A stretch of DNA of 64,000 bases from Streptomyces fildesensis (GTDB lineage: Bacteria > Actinomycetota > Actinomycetes > Streptomycetales > Streptomycetaceae). The position numbers and the translations under genes were made by a program. The stretch lies in assembly GCF_016107395.1 (NCBI RefSeq), contig NZ_JAAIKO010000001.1, positions 62,001-126,000 on the forward strand, given 5' to 3'. Shown here one piece after another: positions 7,322 through 15,867 of the stretch (the stretch's first letter is position 1; every line of letters begins with the position of its first letter). A model generated the notes under the pieces. It worked only from the letters and a program-made list of their open reading frames with translations, was not told the origin of the DNA and did not search any database.

Positions 7322-9783
7322 CGGCTCGCCTCCTCGATGGTTCCAGCTGCGCCTGTGCCCCCCGTTGGGCCTGCCTTCTCCGGGTCCGCCGCCCGGGTCT
7401 CCTCTTCCGCGTCCCGTCGTCCGTCCCGAAGTCCTTGCTGCAATCCGCCGAACTTACGCCGTAGCGCCTCCGCGTCCACCGGCCCGGTCCGTTCCGGGCG
7501 CCGCGCGGCCGGCTCACCGGTCAGCCCGCTGCTGCGCGGCACGCGCTGCGGCAGGCCCTTGCCGGTGATGGATCCGTCGGGTCCGGCGGGTTCCGCCTGC
7601 GCGTCGTCGGGCGCGTGCCGCGGCCGTACGACGCCGCCCGTGGGCCGGTCGCCGGCCGGGTCCCGCTCGGGTCCCGAGTGCTCCACGGAAGCGTCACCCG
7701 CGGCCCCGGCCCCGGCCGCGTCCGGAACCGCCTCCGGCTCGGCGGGTACCCGTTCCGGTGCCCGCTCCGGAGTCTCCGACACGGCAACCGGCATCGGCTC
7801 GCCCGCGATCGCGGCCTCCACCGGGTTGGCCGGAGCCTCGTCGGGCCGGGCCGCGGGCAGCAGCCGGCGCGGCAGGATGACGACGGCCGCGATGCCGCCC
7901 TGCTTCTGCTCGCGCAGCTGGACGCGGATCCCGTGGCGGGCGGCGAGCCGGGCCACGACGTACAGCCCCATACCGGTCGCGTTGCCGGGCGCGGTCGGCT
8001 CGGGGTCGGTGAGCAGCGCGTTCAGCTCGGCGAGCCGCTCCGGCGGAGCGCCGATGCCCTGGTCCTCGACGGAGATCATGGCCTCGCCGTTCTCCAGCAT
8101 CCAGCCGGAGAGCTGTACTTCGGCCTGGGGCGGCGAGAACGCGGTCGCGTTGTCCAGCAGTTCGGCCACCAGGTGACTGGTGTCGTCGGCGGCGTGGCCG
8201 GCCAGCTGCCCGGCGGGCAGCACCTGGATCCGCACCCGCTCGTAGCGCTCTATCTCCGAGATCGCCGCACGGGCCACGTCGACCAGCGGCACGGGCTTGA
8301 CGGTGGCGCCGCCGTGGCTGTGCTCGGTGCCGGCGAGGACCAGCAGGTTCTCGCTGTTGCGGCGCATCCGGGTGGCGAGGTGGTCCAGCCGGAAGAGCGT
8401 CTCCAGCCGGTCCGGGTCCTGCTCGCGCTCCTCCAGGCCCTCGATCAGGGCGAGCTGGCGCTCCACCAGGCCCAGGGTGCGCAGCGACAGGCTGACGTAC
8501 GTGGTGTGCCCGCCGGTCCGGTCGGTGCCGGTCCTGGCGCTCACGGTGCTCGCGGCGCTTGCGTCGTCCCGCTGACGCAGCAGGCTGTCGCGTTCCGCGG
8601 TGAGCGCGTCGCGGATGCCGAGCAGCCGGGTCTGTTCCGCGCCGAGTTCGAGGCCGCGGGCCTGTACGGCGCGCAGCTCGGTGACGAGCACGTTGATACG
8701 GCGGGCGACCGTCGCGAACTCGTCGTTGCCGATGACGCGTGCCTCTTCGGACCCGCCCTTGGCGAAGCGGTGCAGCGCGGCGAGCGGCCGGGTGAGGGAG
8801 CGGGCGGTGGAGACGAGGACGCCGACGGCGACCAGCAGGCACAGCGCGGCGAGGGCGACCCGCAGTTCGAGGGCGGTCACCGCGTCGTCCCGCCGTTCGC
8901 CGGCCGCGTCGGCCTCGGCGGTGGCGAGCGAGGACTCGACGCTGCGCATGAGGTCGATCCTGGCGGTGAGCGCGGCCTTCACCTCGGCCGTGCCGAGCGC
9001 CCGGTCGGAACCGGTCAGCTGCGGCTGGTCGGTGAGGAGCCGGAGGTCGCTCTCGGCCTCGGTGACATCCGCGCCGGTGACGGTCTGGCTGTACTGGTCG
9101 CGGAGGTCCTGGGGCGCGGTGGCGCGGAAGTCGGCGAGCGCGGCCCGCTCCTGTACCGCGGCGGTCTGCGCGTCGGTGGCCAGCGGCCGCTGGGAGCCGG
9201 AGCCGGTGAGCGCGCTCACCAGCAGCCCGCGCTCGGTGGCGGCCAGCGCGGCGGCGCGGCTGAGCGGTGCGGTCACCGGACCCGTCACCCGGCCCAGGGC
9301 GTCCAGCAGCGGGGCGTACGCGGCTACGACGGCCTGCGGCGTACCGGTGCCGGTCAGCGCCTCCTGCCGGATCTGCGGGAGGGTCGCCAGCACTTCGCGC
9401 GGTTCCGCGCCGGTGTCCTCGTCGGCCGAGAGGCTCTGCGCCTGCCGGTCCACCCGGTTGCGCTGCGATTCGGAGAGTCCGGGGGCGCCGGTGCCGGGCG
9501 CGGTGGAGCGGCCGCCGGCGACGAAGGCGGCCATGTCGTCGCGTTCGTCGGCCAGGGAGTGCGACAGCGAGATCGCCCGGACGGCCAACTCGGCCCCCGT
9601 CACCTCGTCCTGCGCGTCGGACACGTCGCGCACGGCGACCGCCACACCGGGCGCGGCCGCGGCCGGCACGATGACAGCACAGATCAACAGGGCGGCCAGC
9701 AAGCGGCTGCGCACCCGTCCTTTGCCCGCCGCCGGGGGGACCCCGTCGCGCGGTTCACGTCGTCTTCGCACCGGAGCTCGCAA
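7318..9783 (-). CDS. Conservon sensor kinase-like protein with NIT domain (CvnA type)
   Basis: 821 aa membrane protein. A first transmembrane helix is at about 26-50, an extracytoplasmic nitrate/nitrite-sensing-like helical domain at about 55-300, and a second helix (ALCLLVAVGVLVSTA) runs into a HAMP region. A GHKL ATPase domain follows, with the N-box LVAELLDNATAFSPP and G1 VEDQGIGAP. The tail (about 640-821) is long, Pro/Glu/Arg-rich and probably disordered. No classical H-box histidine is obvious, as usual for CvnA proteins. The start is uncertain: TTG at 9783 or GTG at 9771. It is the first gene of the five-gene minus-strand operon. Confidence 0.9.
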   Translation of the reverse strand: MRAPVRRRREPRDGVPPAAGKGRVRSRLLAALLICAVIVPAAAAPGVAVAVRDVSDAQDEVTGAELAVRAISLSHSLADERDDMAAFVAGGRSTAPGTGAPGLSESQRNRVDRQAQSLSADEDTGAEPREVLATLPQIRQEALTGTGTPQAVVAAYAPLLDALGRVTGPVTAPLSRAAALAATERGLLVSALTGSGSQRPLATDAQTAAVQERAALADFRATAPQDLRDQYSQTVTGADVTEAESDLRLLTDQPQLTGSDRALGTAEVKAALTARIDLMRSVESSLATAEADAAGERRDDAVTALELRVALAALCLLVAVGVLVSTARSLTRPLAALHRFAKGGSEEARVIGNDEFATVARRINVLVTELRAVQARGLELGAEQTRLLGIRDALTAERDSLLRQRDDASAASTVSARTGTDRTGGHTTYVSLSLRTLGLVERQLALIEGLEEREQDPDRLETLFRLDHLATRMRRNSENLLVLAGTEHSHGGATVKPVPLVDVARAAISEIERYERVRIQVLPAGQLAGHAADDTSHLVAELLDNATAFSPPQAEVQLSGWMLENGEAMISVEDQGIGAPPERLAELNALLTDPEPTAPGNATGMGLYVVARLAARHGIRVQLREQKQGGIAAVVILPRRLLPAARPDEAPANPVEAAIAGEPMPVAVSETPERAPERVPAEPEAVPDAAGAGAAGDASVEHSGPERDPAGDRPTGGVVRPRHAPDDAQAEPAGPDGSITGKGLPQRVPRSSGLTGEPAARRPERTGPVDAEALRRKFGGLQQGLRDGRRDAEEETRAADPEKAGPTGGTGAAGTIEEASR

Positions 9784-10083
9784 TCCCGTCTCGCCTGGTC
9801 AATGGGCCCGACCTTCTCAGCCCGTTGTAGACGGGGCCGCGCGTCCCCCTCCCCCGACACCCGAACGAGTGAATCGCACCCATGAGTTGACGGACAAGTC
9901 CGGCGCGGAACGTCTCGATCCGTGATCGCCGAACGGGTTTGGCGTCGCGCCCGAGCCCTGGCAGGATGCCCGCCCGCATCCCATCCGCCCATGTCAGGCG
10001 CCATGGGATCCGCACCGGGCGCGATACGGGGCCCGTCAGGTACGGACCAAGAGGTTCGAACGGCGCTCCGGCAGAATTGAGCC
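9784..10083. other. 300-bp divergent intergenic region
   Basis: The gap between the conservon kinase gene and the PP2C-like gene must hold both promoters. No convincing dyad, RNA gene or short coding sequence was seen. Confidence 0.5.
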
Positions 10084-10854
10084 ATGCGCATCGAGAGCAG
10101 CACCGAGCCCGGCACCCCCGACCACCCCAACGAGGACTTCCTTTCGCTGGCCCTGCCCGCTTCCGGGCACGGTGGCGTGCTGGTTCTGCTGGATGGCGTG
10201 ACGCCGCGGCCCGGCAACGGGGACTGCATCCACTCGGTGCCCTGGTTCGTGGCGCGGCTCGGCGGGGCCCTGCTCGAACTGTCCGTTTCGCGACCGGAGA
10301 TGACTCTCTCCGACTGTTTGGCGTCCGCAATTGCCCGTACGGCGGACGCGCACCGCGACACCTGTGATCTTTATCACCAGCTCACACCGCAGGCCACGGT
10401 GGTCACAGTCCGGTGGAACCAGGACACTGTGGAGCATCTCGTGCTCTCCGATTCGGTGCTGCTCCTGGAGGCCGCCGACGGCAAGATCACACCGGTGCTG
10501 GACGACCGCATCGACCGGCTGGTGGCCGAGGGCCGCGCCGTCCCCGCGCTGCGCAACGCCGAGGGCGGCTTCTTCACCGCCGCCGCCGATCCGGCGGTGG
10601 TCTCCCGCGCGGTCACCGGCACCACCCCGCGCGGCGACGTCCGCGCGTTCGCGGCGCTGAGCGACGGGGCGACCCGGCTGGTCGAGGTCTTCCGTACGGA
10701 CGACTGGGCCGGCACCTTCGCGCTGCTGCGCGAGGAGGGACCGCAGACGCTGATCCGGCGGGTGCGCGCCGTGGAGGCCGCCGACCCCGAGGGCCGCGCC
10801 GTCCCGCGCGGCAAGCCGTTCGACGACGCGACGGCCGCCCTCGTTGAGCTCTGA
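10084..10854 (+). CDS. PP2C-like protein phosphatase domain protein
   Basis: 256 aa cytosolic protein with the metal-binding pattern of PP2C phosphatases: N-terminal HPNEDF, LLDGV, then LSDGA and a C-terminal DDATAALVEL, corresponding to the family's D/DG/DG/DN positions. It is shorter than SpoIIE/RsbU-type phosphatases and has no sensor or membrane segment. In streptomycetes such single-domain proteins are usually called only PP2C-domain or hypothetical proteins. ATG start, no strong ribosome site (TTGAGCC). It stands alone between the conservon and a convergent MarR gene. Activity is inferred from the aspartates only. Confidence 0.75.
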   Translation: MRIESSTEPGTPDHPNEDFLSLALPASGHGGVLVLLDGVTPRPGNGDCIHSVPWFVARLGGALLELSVSRPEMTLSDCLASAIARTADAHRDTCDLYHQLTPQATVVTVRWNQDTVEHLVLSDSVLLLEAADGKITPVLDDRIDRLVAEGRAVPALRNAEGGFFTAAADPAVVSRAVTGTTPRGDVRAFAALSDGATRLVEVFRTDDWAGTFALLREEGPQTLIRRVRAVEAADPEGRAVPRGKPFDDATAALVEL

Positions 10855-10902
10855 CCCGGCGGGTCGCTTTCATCCGTCCGGAGGGGGCCTCCAGGGCGTG
10901 CC

Positions 10903-11340
10903 CTAGTCCTCCGAGCCCTGCAGTTCGTTCAGCCGCTGCAGCAGCCGGGCCAGTTCGCTGACCTCGCCGCGGTCCCAGGCCGCCAGCCGCCGGAGGTAGC
11001 GGGAGCGCCGGGCGGCGCGCACGCGGGAGAAGCGCTCGCGGCCCTCGGCCGTCATCCGCATCAGGAAGGCGCGGCCGTCGGCGGGATCCGGCTCGCGGGT
11101 GATCAGCCCCAGCACCTCCAGCGCGCGCAGCTGCCGGCTCATGGTGGCCTTGCCGACGCCGAAGTACGCGGCGAGGTCGGTGGCGCGCTCGGGCTCGCAC
11201 TCCTGGAGCCGGACCAGGAGCCCGTAGGCGGCGGGTTCCAGTTCCGGGTGCAGCTCACGCGCCATCTCGCCGGAGGACGCGCGAGCCCGCCGGTAGAACA
11301 CCGTCAGCTCGCGTTCCAGGGCTTCCATCTGCTCGTCCAC
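10903..11340 (-). CDS. MarR family transcriptional regulator
   Basis: 145 aa. A winged helix-turn-helix occupies about residues 45-110 (ATDLAAYFGVGKATMSRQLRALEVLGLITREPDPADGR), including the MarR wing D-x-R-x element. Helical ends form the dimer interface. GTG start at 11340, with an in-frame ATG four codons in as the alternative. The immediate upstream DNA holds a cluster of CTTTCAG half-sites, so autorepression is likely. The divergent GH25 lysozyme gene could be a second target. The ligand is unknown. Confidence 0.88.
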   Translation of the reverse strand: MDEQMEALERELTVFYRRARASSGEMARELHPELEPAAYGLLVRLQECEPERATDLAAYFGVGKATMSRQLRALEVLGLITREPDPADGRAFLMRMTAEGRERFSRVRAARRSRYLRRLAAWDRGEVSELARLLQRLNELQGSED

Positions 11341-11350
11341 AGCGCTCCCG

Positions 11351-11378
11351 CTTTCAGGGGGCTGAAAGTTTCTTTCAG
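11351..11378. promoter_or_regulatory. CTTTCAG operator cluster at the MarR gene
   Basis: CTTTCAG (11351-11357), CTGAAAG (11362-11368) and CTTTCAG (11372-11378) make two overlapping inverted repeats with spacers of 4 and 3 bases. They begin 11 bp before the MarR start codon. The arrangement fits cooperative binding by MarR dimers and autorepression; this is inferred from position and symmetry. Confidence 0.7.
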
Positions 11379-11414
11379 CGATCGTCGTTCCCGCAGCTGC
11401 TCAAGTATTTCGTA

Positions 11415-11425
11415 GGTGTAGACCA
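11415..11425. promoter_or_regulatory. Possible dre (DasR) core upstream of the GH25 lysozyme
   Basis: GGTGTAGACCA matches the dre core GGTCTAGACCA at 10 of 11 positions, but the flanks fit poorly (10 of 16 overall). It lies about 115 bp before the lysozyme start. Tentative. Confidence 0.35.
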
Positions 11426-11539
11426 ACGGCGGTTCCCGGGGACCCTTCCACGCGCGTAGTTTCCGCCCCTACCTTCGTCTTGTCATGGCCACCCCAAGGC
11501 CATGGTGCGCGTCAGGCCCCGTCCCCCATGGAGGAACAT

Positions 11540-12397
11540 ATGTCCTTCGGAGCCCAATCCGCCGTGCGCAGATCAGGATTCTTCCGCACCCGGACGGCCT
11601 TCGCCGCCGGACTGCTCTTCGCTGTGCTCGCCCTCTTGTTCTCCCTGCCGAATTCCGCCGGCGCGGTCGGCAGCGGCCCGATGACCCACCCCGAACTCGA
11701 CTGGATGGGCTCGACCATCCGCGCCCACGAGGGCGGCAGCACCACCGGAGGCGTGGCCACCCCACTGGTCACCCAGACTCCGGGCATGGACGTCAGCGGC
11801 TACCAGGGCAACGTCAACTGGTCCGCGGCCTGGTCCAACGGCGGACGGTTCGCCTACATCAAGGCCACCGAGGGCACCTCGTACACCAATCCCTACTTCG
11901 CCCAGCAGTACAACGGCTCGTACAACGTCGGGATGATCCGCGGCTCGTACCACTTCGCGCTGCCGGACAACTCCGGCGGCGCCGCCCAGGCCGACTACTT
12001 CGTCAACCACGGCGGCGGCTGGTCCGGTGACGGCAAGACCCTGCCGGGCGCGCTCGACATCGAGTACAACCCGTACGGCGCCACCTGCTACGGCCTGAGC
12101 GCGAGCAGCATGGTCAGCTGGATCGCCTCGTTCAGCAACGAGTACCGCGCCCGTACCGGCCGGTACCCGACGATCTACACCTCCACCAACTGGTGGACCC
12201 AGTGCACCGGCAACAGCAGTGCCTTCGCCGCCAACAACCCGCTGTGGATCGCGCGCTACTCCACCAGCGCCGGCACCCTGCCGGCCGGCTGGGGCTTCCA
12301 CACCATCTGGCAGTACGCCGACTCCGGCGTCTTCCCCGGTGACCAGGACCGCTTCAACGGGGCCTACGACCGGCTGCAGGCCTTCGCCAACGGATAG
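11540..12397 (+). CDS. Secreted GH25 lysozyme (N-acetylmuramidase)
   Basis: 285 aa secreted muramidase that cleaves the MurNAc-GlcNAc bond of peptidoglycan, related to the Streptomyces cellosyl type. A signal peptide spans about residues 1-41 (LLFAVLALLFSLPNSAGA). A short linker leads into a GH25 barrel beginning GMDVSGYQGNVNW. The catalytic acids are visible as D84 in that motif and D173-I-E175 in LDIEYN. The barrel ends in the usual FHTIWQYADSG and DRFNG segments. The chosen ATG at 11540 follows GGAGGA by five bases; earlier in-frame starts lack a ribosome site and would bury the signal peptide. Monocistronic, with a terminator hairpin behind it. Confidence 0.92.
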   Translation: MSFGAQSAVRRSGFFRTRTAFAAGLLFAVLALLFSLPNSAGAVGSGPMTHPELDWMGSTIRAHEGGSTTGGVATPLVTQTPGMDVSGYQGNVNWSAAWSNGGRFAYIKATEGTSYTNPYFAQQYNGSYNVGMIRGSYHFALPDNSGGAAQADYFVNHGGGWSGDGKTLPGALDIEYNPYGATCYGLSASSMVSWIASFSNEYRARTGRYPTIYTSTNWWTQCTGNSSAFAANNPLWIARYSTSAGTLPAGWGFHTIWQYADSGVFPGDQDRFNGAYDRLQAFANG

Positions 12398-12441
12398 CCG
12401 CCCGGCCCGCTGAACCGCACAGAACACGGAAACAGAACACG

Positions 12442-12488
12442 GAACAGGGCGCCGCCCCTCCGCACGGGGGGAGGGGAGCGCCCTGTTC
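12442..12488. terminator. Hairpin between convergent lysozyme and lon genes
   Basis: An 11-bp perfect outer stem (12442-12452 with 12478-12488) contains an inner CCCCTC/GAGGGG stem. It is placed to end both transcripts. Confidence 0.8.
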
Positions 12489-12530
12489 TGTGTGCACCGC
12501 TCCGTTGCCGCCACGGCAGCGGTCCGACGG

Positions 12531-14948
12531 TCAGGCGGCGACCGGGATCCGGTCCTCCGTCACCGACTGCTCGAGCGCCAGCTTCAGCACCTGCCGGACG
12601 TCGGAGACCGGGTGCACCTCGAGCTTCTCCAGGATCTCCGCGGGCACGTCGTCCAGGTCGGGCTCGTTGCGCTTCGGGATGATCACCGTGGTGATTCCGG
12701 CCCGGTGCGCGGCCAGCAGCTTCTGCTTGACGCCGCCGATCGGCAGCACCCGCCCGGTCAGCGACACCTCACCGGTCATCGCCACATCGGTGCGGACCCG
12801 CTGCCCCGACAGCAGCGAGGCGAGCGCCGTCGTCATCGTGACGCCCGCGCTCGGGCCGTCCTTCGGGATGCCGCCGGCGGGCACGTGGATGTGCACACCG
12901 CGCTCCTTCAGGTCGCCGACCGGCAGCTCCAGTTCCGCGCCGTGCGAGCGCAGGAAGGAGAGCGCGATCTGTGCCGACTCCTTCATGACGTCGCCGAGCT
13001 GGCCGGTGAGGGTCAGCCCCGATCCGCCCGTCTCCGGGTCGGCCAGCGACGCCTCGATGAACAGCACGTCGCCGCCCGCCCCGGTCACGGCCAGGCCGGT
13101 CGCCACCCCGGGGACGGCCGTCCGCCGCTCGTCCGGCTCCTGCGCCGACTCGGGGGTGTGGTGCGGCCGCCCGATCAGCGCCCGCAGATCCGCGTCGGTG
13201 ACGGTGAACGGCAGCTTCTGCTCGCCCAGTTCGTGCCGGGCCGCGATCTTCCGCAGGATGCGGGCGATCGACCGCTCCAGGGTGCGCACACCCGCCTCGC
13301 GGGTGTACTCCCCGGCGAGCTTGCGCAGCGCCGAATCGTCGAGCGACACCTCGTCGGTGACCAGTCCGGCCCGCTCCAGCTGGCGCGGGAGCAGGTGGTC
13401 ACGGGCGATGGTGACCTTCTCGTCCTCGGTGTAGCCGTCCAGCCTGACCAGTTCCATCCGGTCGAGCAGCGGCTCGGGGATCGAGTCCAGGACGTTGGCG
13501 GTGGCCAGGAAGACCACATCGCTCAGGTCCAGTTCGACCTCCAGGTAGTGGTCCCGGAAGGTGTGGTTCTGTGCCGGGTCCAGCACCTCCAGCAGTGCCG
13601 CCGCCGGGTCGCCCCGGTAGTCGGAGCCGACCTTGTCGATCTCGTCGAGCAGCACCACCGGGTTCATCGACCCGGCCTCCTTGATGGCCCGGACGATGCG
13701 GCCGGGCAGCGCGCCGACGTAGGTGCGCCGGTGGCCGCGGATCTCCGCCTCGTCCCGGACGCCGCCGAGCGAGACCCGGACGAACTTCCGTCCCATCGCC
13801 TTCGCGACGGATTCGCCGAGCGAGGTCTTGCCGACCCCGGGAGGGCCGACGAGCGCCAGCACGGCGCCTCCGCGACGGCCGCCCACGACGCCCAGACCGC
13901 GGTCCGAGCGGCGCTTGCGCACCGCCAGGTACTCGGTGATGCGCTCCTTGACGTCGTCGAGGCCCGCGTGGTCCGCGTCGAGCACCGAGCGCGCGCCCGG
14001 GATGTCGTACACGTCGTCGGTGGTGGTGTTCCACGGCAGTTCGAGCACCGTGTCCAGCCAGGTGCGGATCCAGCTGCCCTCGGGCGAGGCGTCGGAGGAG
14101 CGCTCCAGCTTCTCGACCTCCTTGAGCGCGGCCTCGCGGACCTTCTCCGGCAGATCGGCGGCCTCGACGCGGGCCCGGTAGTCACCGGCCTCGTCCTCCG
14201 GCTCACCGTTCAGCTCGGACAGCTCCTTGCGGACGGCGTCCAGCTGCTGGCGGAGCAGGAACTCGCGCTGCGCCTTCTCCATCCCCTCCTGCACGTCCTT
14301 GCGGATGGTGTCCGCGACGTCCTGCTCCGCGAGGTGGTCGCGCAGCGTGGCGATGGCGATCCGCAGCCGCTCCACCGGGTCGCCGGTCTCCAGCAGCTGC
14401 AACCGCTGCTCGGTCGTCAGGAACGAGGAGTAGCCGGAGTTGTCCGCGAGCTGCGAGACGTCCTCGATCTGCTGCACCCGGTCCACGACCTGCCAGGCGC
14501 CGCGCTTGCGCAGCCAGCTGGTGGCCAGTGCCTTGTACTCCTTGACGAGCTCGGCGACCGCGCCGGGCGCCTCGGTGACCGCCGGCTCCTCGACCTTGGT
14601 CGCCTCCACCCACAGCGCGGCGCCGGGTCCGGTGGTGCCGGCCCCGATCCGCACCCTGGTCACCCCGCGGATGACCGCGCCCGGGTCCCCGTCGGGCAGC
14701 CGGCCGACCTGCTCGATCCAGCCGAGCGTGCCGACCGCGGCGTACGTGCCGTCGATCCGTGGAACAAGCAGCACCTGCGGCTTGCTCTTACTTCCTGAGA
14801 CGTGCGCGGCCTGCGCGGCTTCCACGGCCGCGCGCACCTCGGTGTCGGTCAGGTCCAGCGGCACCACCATGCCGGGCAGCACCACAGCGTCATCCAGTGG
14901 CAGCACGGGCAGGGTGAGCGGTCCGGACGATGCGGTTACAGCAGCCAT
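12531..14948 (-). CDS. lon: ATP-dependent protease Lon
   Basis: 805 aa, full length for LonA. N-terminal substrate-recognition domain (about 1-205), helical middle, AAA+ module with Walker A GPPGVGKTS and Walker B VVLLDEIDK, and C-terminal Ser-Lys peptidase domain. The catalytic serine is S700 in KDGPSAGVTM. It degrades misfolded and regulatory proteins in the cytosol. ATG start. A near-perfect HAIR inverted repeat lies just upstream, so repression by HspR, as shown for streptomycete lon, is expected. Monocistronic. Confidence 0.97.
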   Translation of the reverse strand: MAAVTASSGPLTLPVLPLDDAVVLPGMVVPLDLTDTEVRAAVEAAQAAHVSGSKSKPQVLLVPRIDGTYAAVGTLGWIEQVGRLPDGDPGAVIRGVTRVRIGAGTTGPGAALWVEATKVEEPAVTEAPGAVAELVKEYKALATSWLRKRGAWQVVDRVQQIEDVSQLADNSGYSSFLTTEQRLQLLETGDPVERLRIAIATLRDHLAEQDVADTIRKDVQEGMEKAQREFLLRQQLDAVRKELSELNGEPEDEAGDYRARVEAADLPEKVREAALKEVEKLERSSDASPEGSWIRTWLDTVLELPWNTTTDDVYDIPGARSVLDADHAGLDDVKERITEYLAVRKRRSDRGLGVVGGRRGGAVLALVGPPGVGKTSLGESVAKAMGRKFVRVSLGGVRDEAEIRGHRRTYVGALPGRIVRAIKEAGSMNPVVLLDEIDKVGSDYRGDPAAALLEVLDPAQNHTFRDHYLEVELDLSDVVFLATANVLDSIPEPLLDRMELVRLDGYTEDEKVTIARDHLLPRQLERAGLVTDEVSLDDSALRKLAGEYTREAGVRTLERSIARILRKIAARHELGEQKLPFTVTDADLRALIGRPHHTPESAQEPDERRTAVPGVATGLAVTGAGGDVLFIEASLADPETGGSGLTLTGQLGDVMKESAQIALSFLRSHGAELELPVGDLKERGVHIHVPAGGIPKDGPSAGVTMTTALASLLSGQRVRTDVAMTGEVSLTGRVLPIGGVKQKLLAAHRAGITTVIIPKRNEPDLDDVPAEILEKLEVHPVSDVRQVLKLALEQSVTEDRIPVAA

Positions 14949-14969
14949 GATCTCTCCCTAAGCAAGCAA

Positions 14970-14990
14970 GTTGAGCTATGTGGACTCAAT
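14970..14990. promoter_or_regulatory. HAIR element (HspR operator) upstream of lon
   Basis: TTGAG (14971-14975) and CTCAA (14985-14989) are separated by 9 bases, matching the HspR consensus CTTGAGT-N7-ACTCAAG except at outer or inner edge bases. It lies 22 bp before the lon start and overlaps a -35-like TTGAGT on the minus strand. HspR control of lon is established in S. lividans; here it is inferred from the site. Confidence 0.85.
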
Positions 14991-15150
14991 GCATCTGATG
15001 CCCCCGGTGTTCCCCAACGGATGTTCGCTCTGAGCGATCACGTTCGTGACGCCCGGAAAGGACGCCGGGTGCCCCTTTTGGGCCACGTAGCCGAGCGCGC
15101 CGACCGCCCCGTACGCTGCATGCCAACCGGGACGACCTTGTGGGGCGGCA

Positions 15151-15867
15151 ATGGACAGCACACAGACGACACCAGGCGCACAGCGCCGGGTGCTGGTGGT
15201 GGAGGACGATCCGACGATCGCCGACGCCATCGCGGCAAGGCTGCGCGCCGAAGGGTTCCAGGTACGCACAGCGGGCGACGGACCCACCGCGGTGGAGACC
15301 GCGATCGCCTGGCAGCCCGATCTGCTGGTGCTCGACGTCATGCTGCCCGGCTACGACGGCCTGGAGGTCTGCCGCCGGGTCCAGGCGCAGCGGCCGGTGC
15401 CGGTGCTGATGCTGACCGCACGTGACGACGAGACCGACATGCTCGTCGGCCTCGGGGTCGGCGCGGACGACTACATGACCAAGCCGTTCTCCATGCGCGA
15501 GCTGGCCGCCCGGGTGCACGTACTGCTGCGCCGCGTGGAGCGCGCGACGATAGCCGCGCACAGCCCGCGCGGCGGCAGTCTGCAACTGGGCGACCTGGAG
15601 ATCGACAACTCCCAGAGACGGGTCCGGGTGCGCGGCACGGATGTGCACCTGACCCCGACCGAATTCGACCTGCTGGTGTGCCTGGCACAGCAGCCGCGCG
15701 CCGTCCTCTCCCGTGAGCAGCTGCTCGCCGAGGTCTGGGACTGGGCCGACGCGTCCGGCACCCGCACCGTCGACAGCCACGTGAAGGCGCTGCGCCGCAA
15801 GATCGGCGCCGAGCGGATCCGTACGGTGCACGGCGTCGGCTACGCGCTGGAGACCCCGGCCCCATGA
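15151..15867 (+). CDS. OmpR-family response regulator
   Basis: 238 aa. N-terminal receiver (about 14-125) with acidic pocket VVEDDP, phospho-acceptor Asp in LLVLDVMLPGYDG, TA in MLTARDD and KPF lysine. C-terminal winged-helix DNA-binding domain (about 150-235) with the RTVDSHVKALRRKIG recognition helix. It shares an ATGA overlap with the sensor kinase gene, so the two are a cognate pair. ATG start in a short gap downstream of divergent lon. The signal is unknown. Confidence 0.93.
   Translation: MDSTQTTPGAQRRVLVVEDDPTIADAIAARLRAEGFQVRTAGDGPTAVETAIAWQPDLLVLDVMLPGYDGLEVCRRVQAQRPVPVLMLTARDDETDMLVGLGVGADDYMTKPFSMRELAARVHVLLRRVERATIAAHSPRGGSLQLGDLEIDNSQRRVRVRGTDVHLTPTEFDLLVCLAQQPRAVLSREQLLAEVWDWADASGTRTVDSHVKALRRKIGAERIRTVHGVGYALETPAP

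Noticed and set aside
12492..14798. Long open frame on the plus strand opposite lon
   Set aside because: Antisense shadow with no recognisable domain and no ribosome site; lon is certain.
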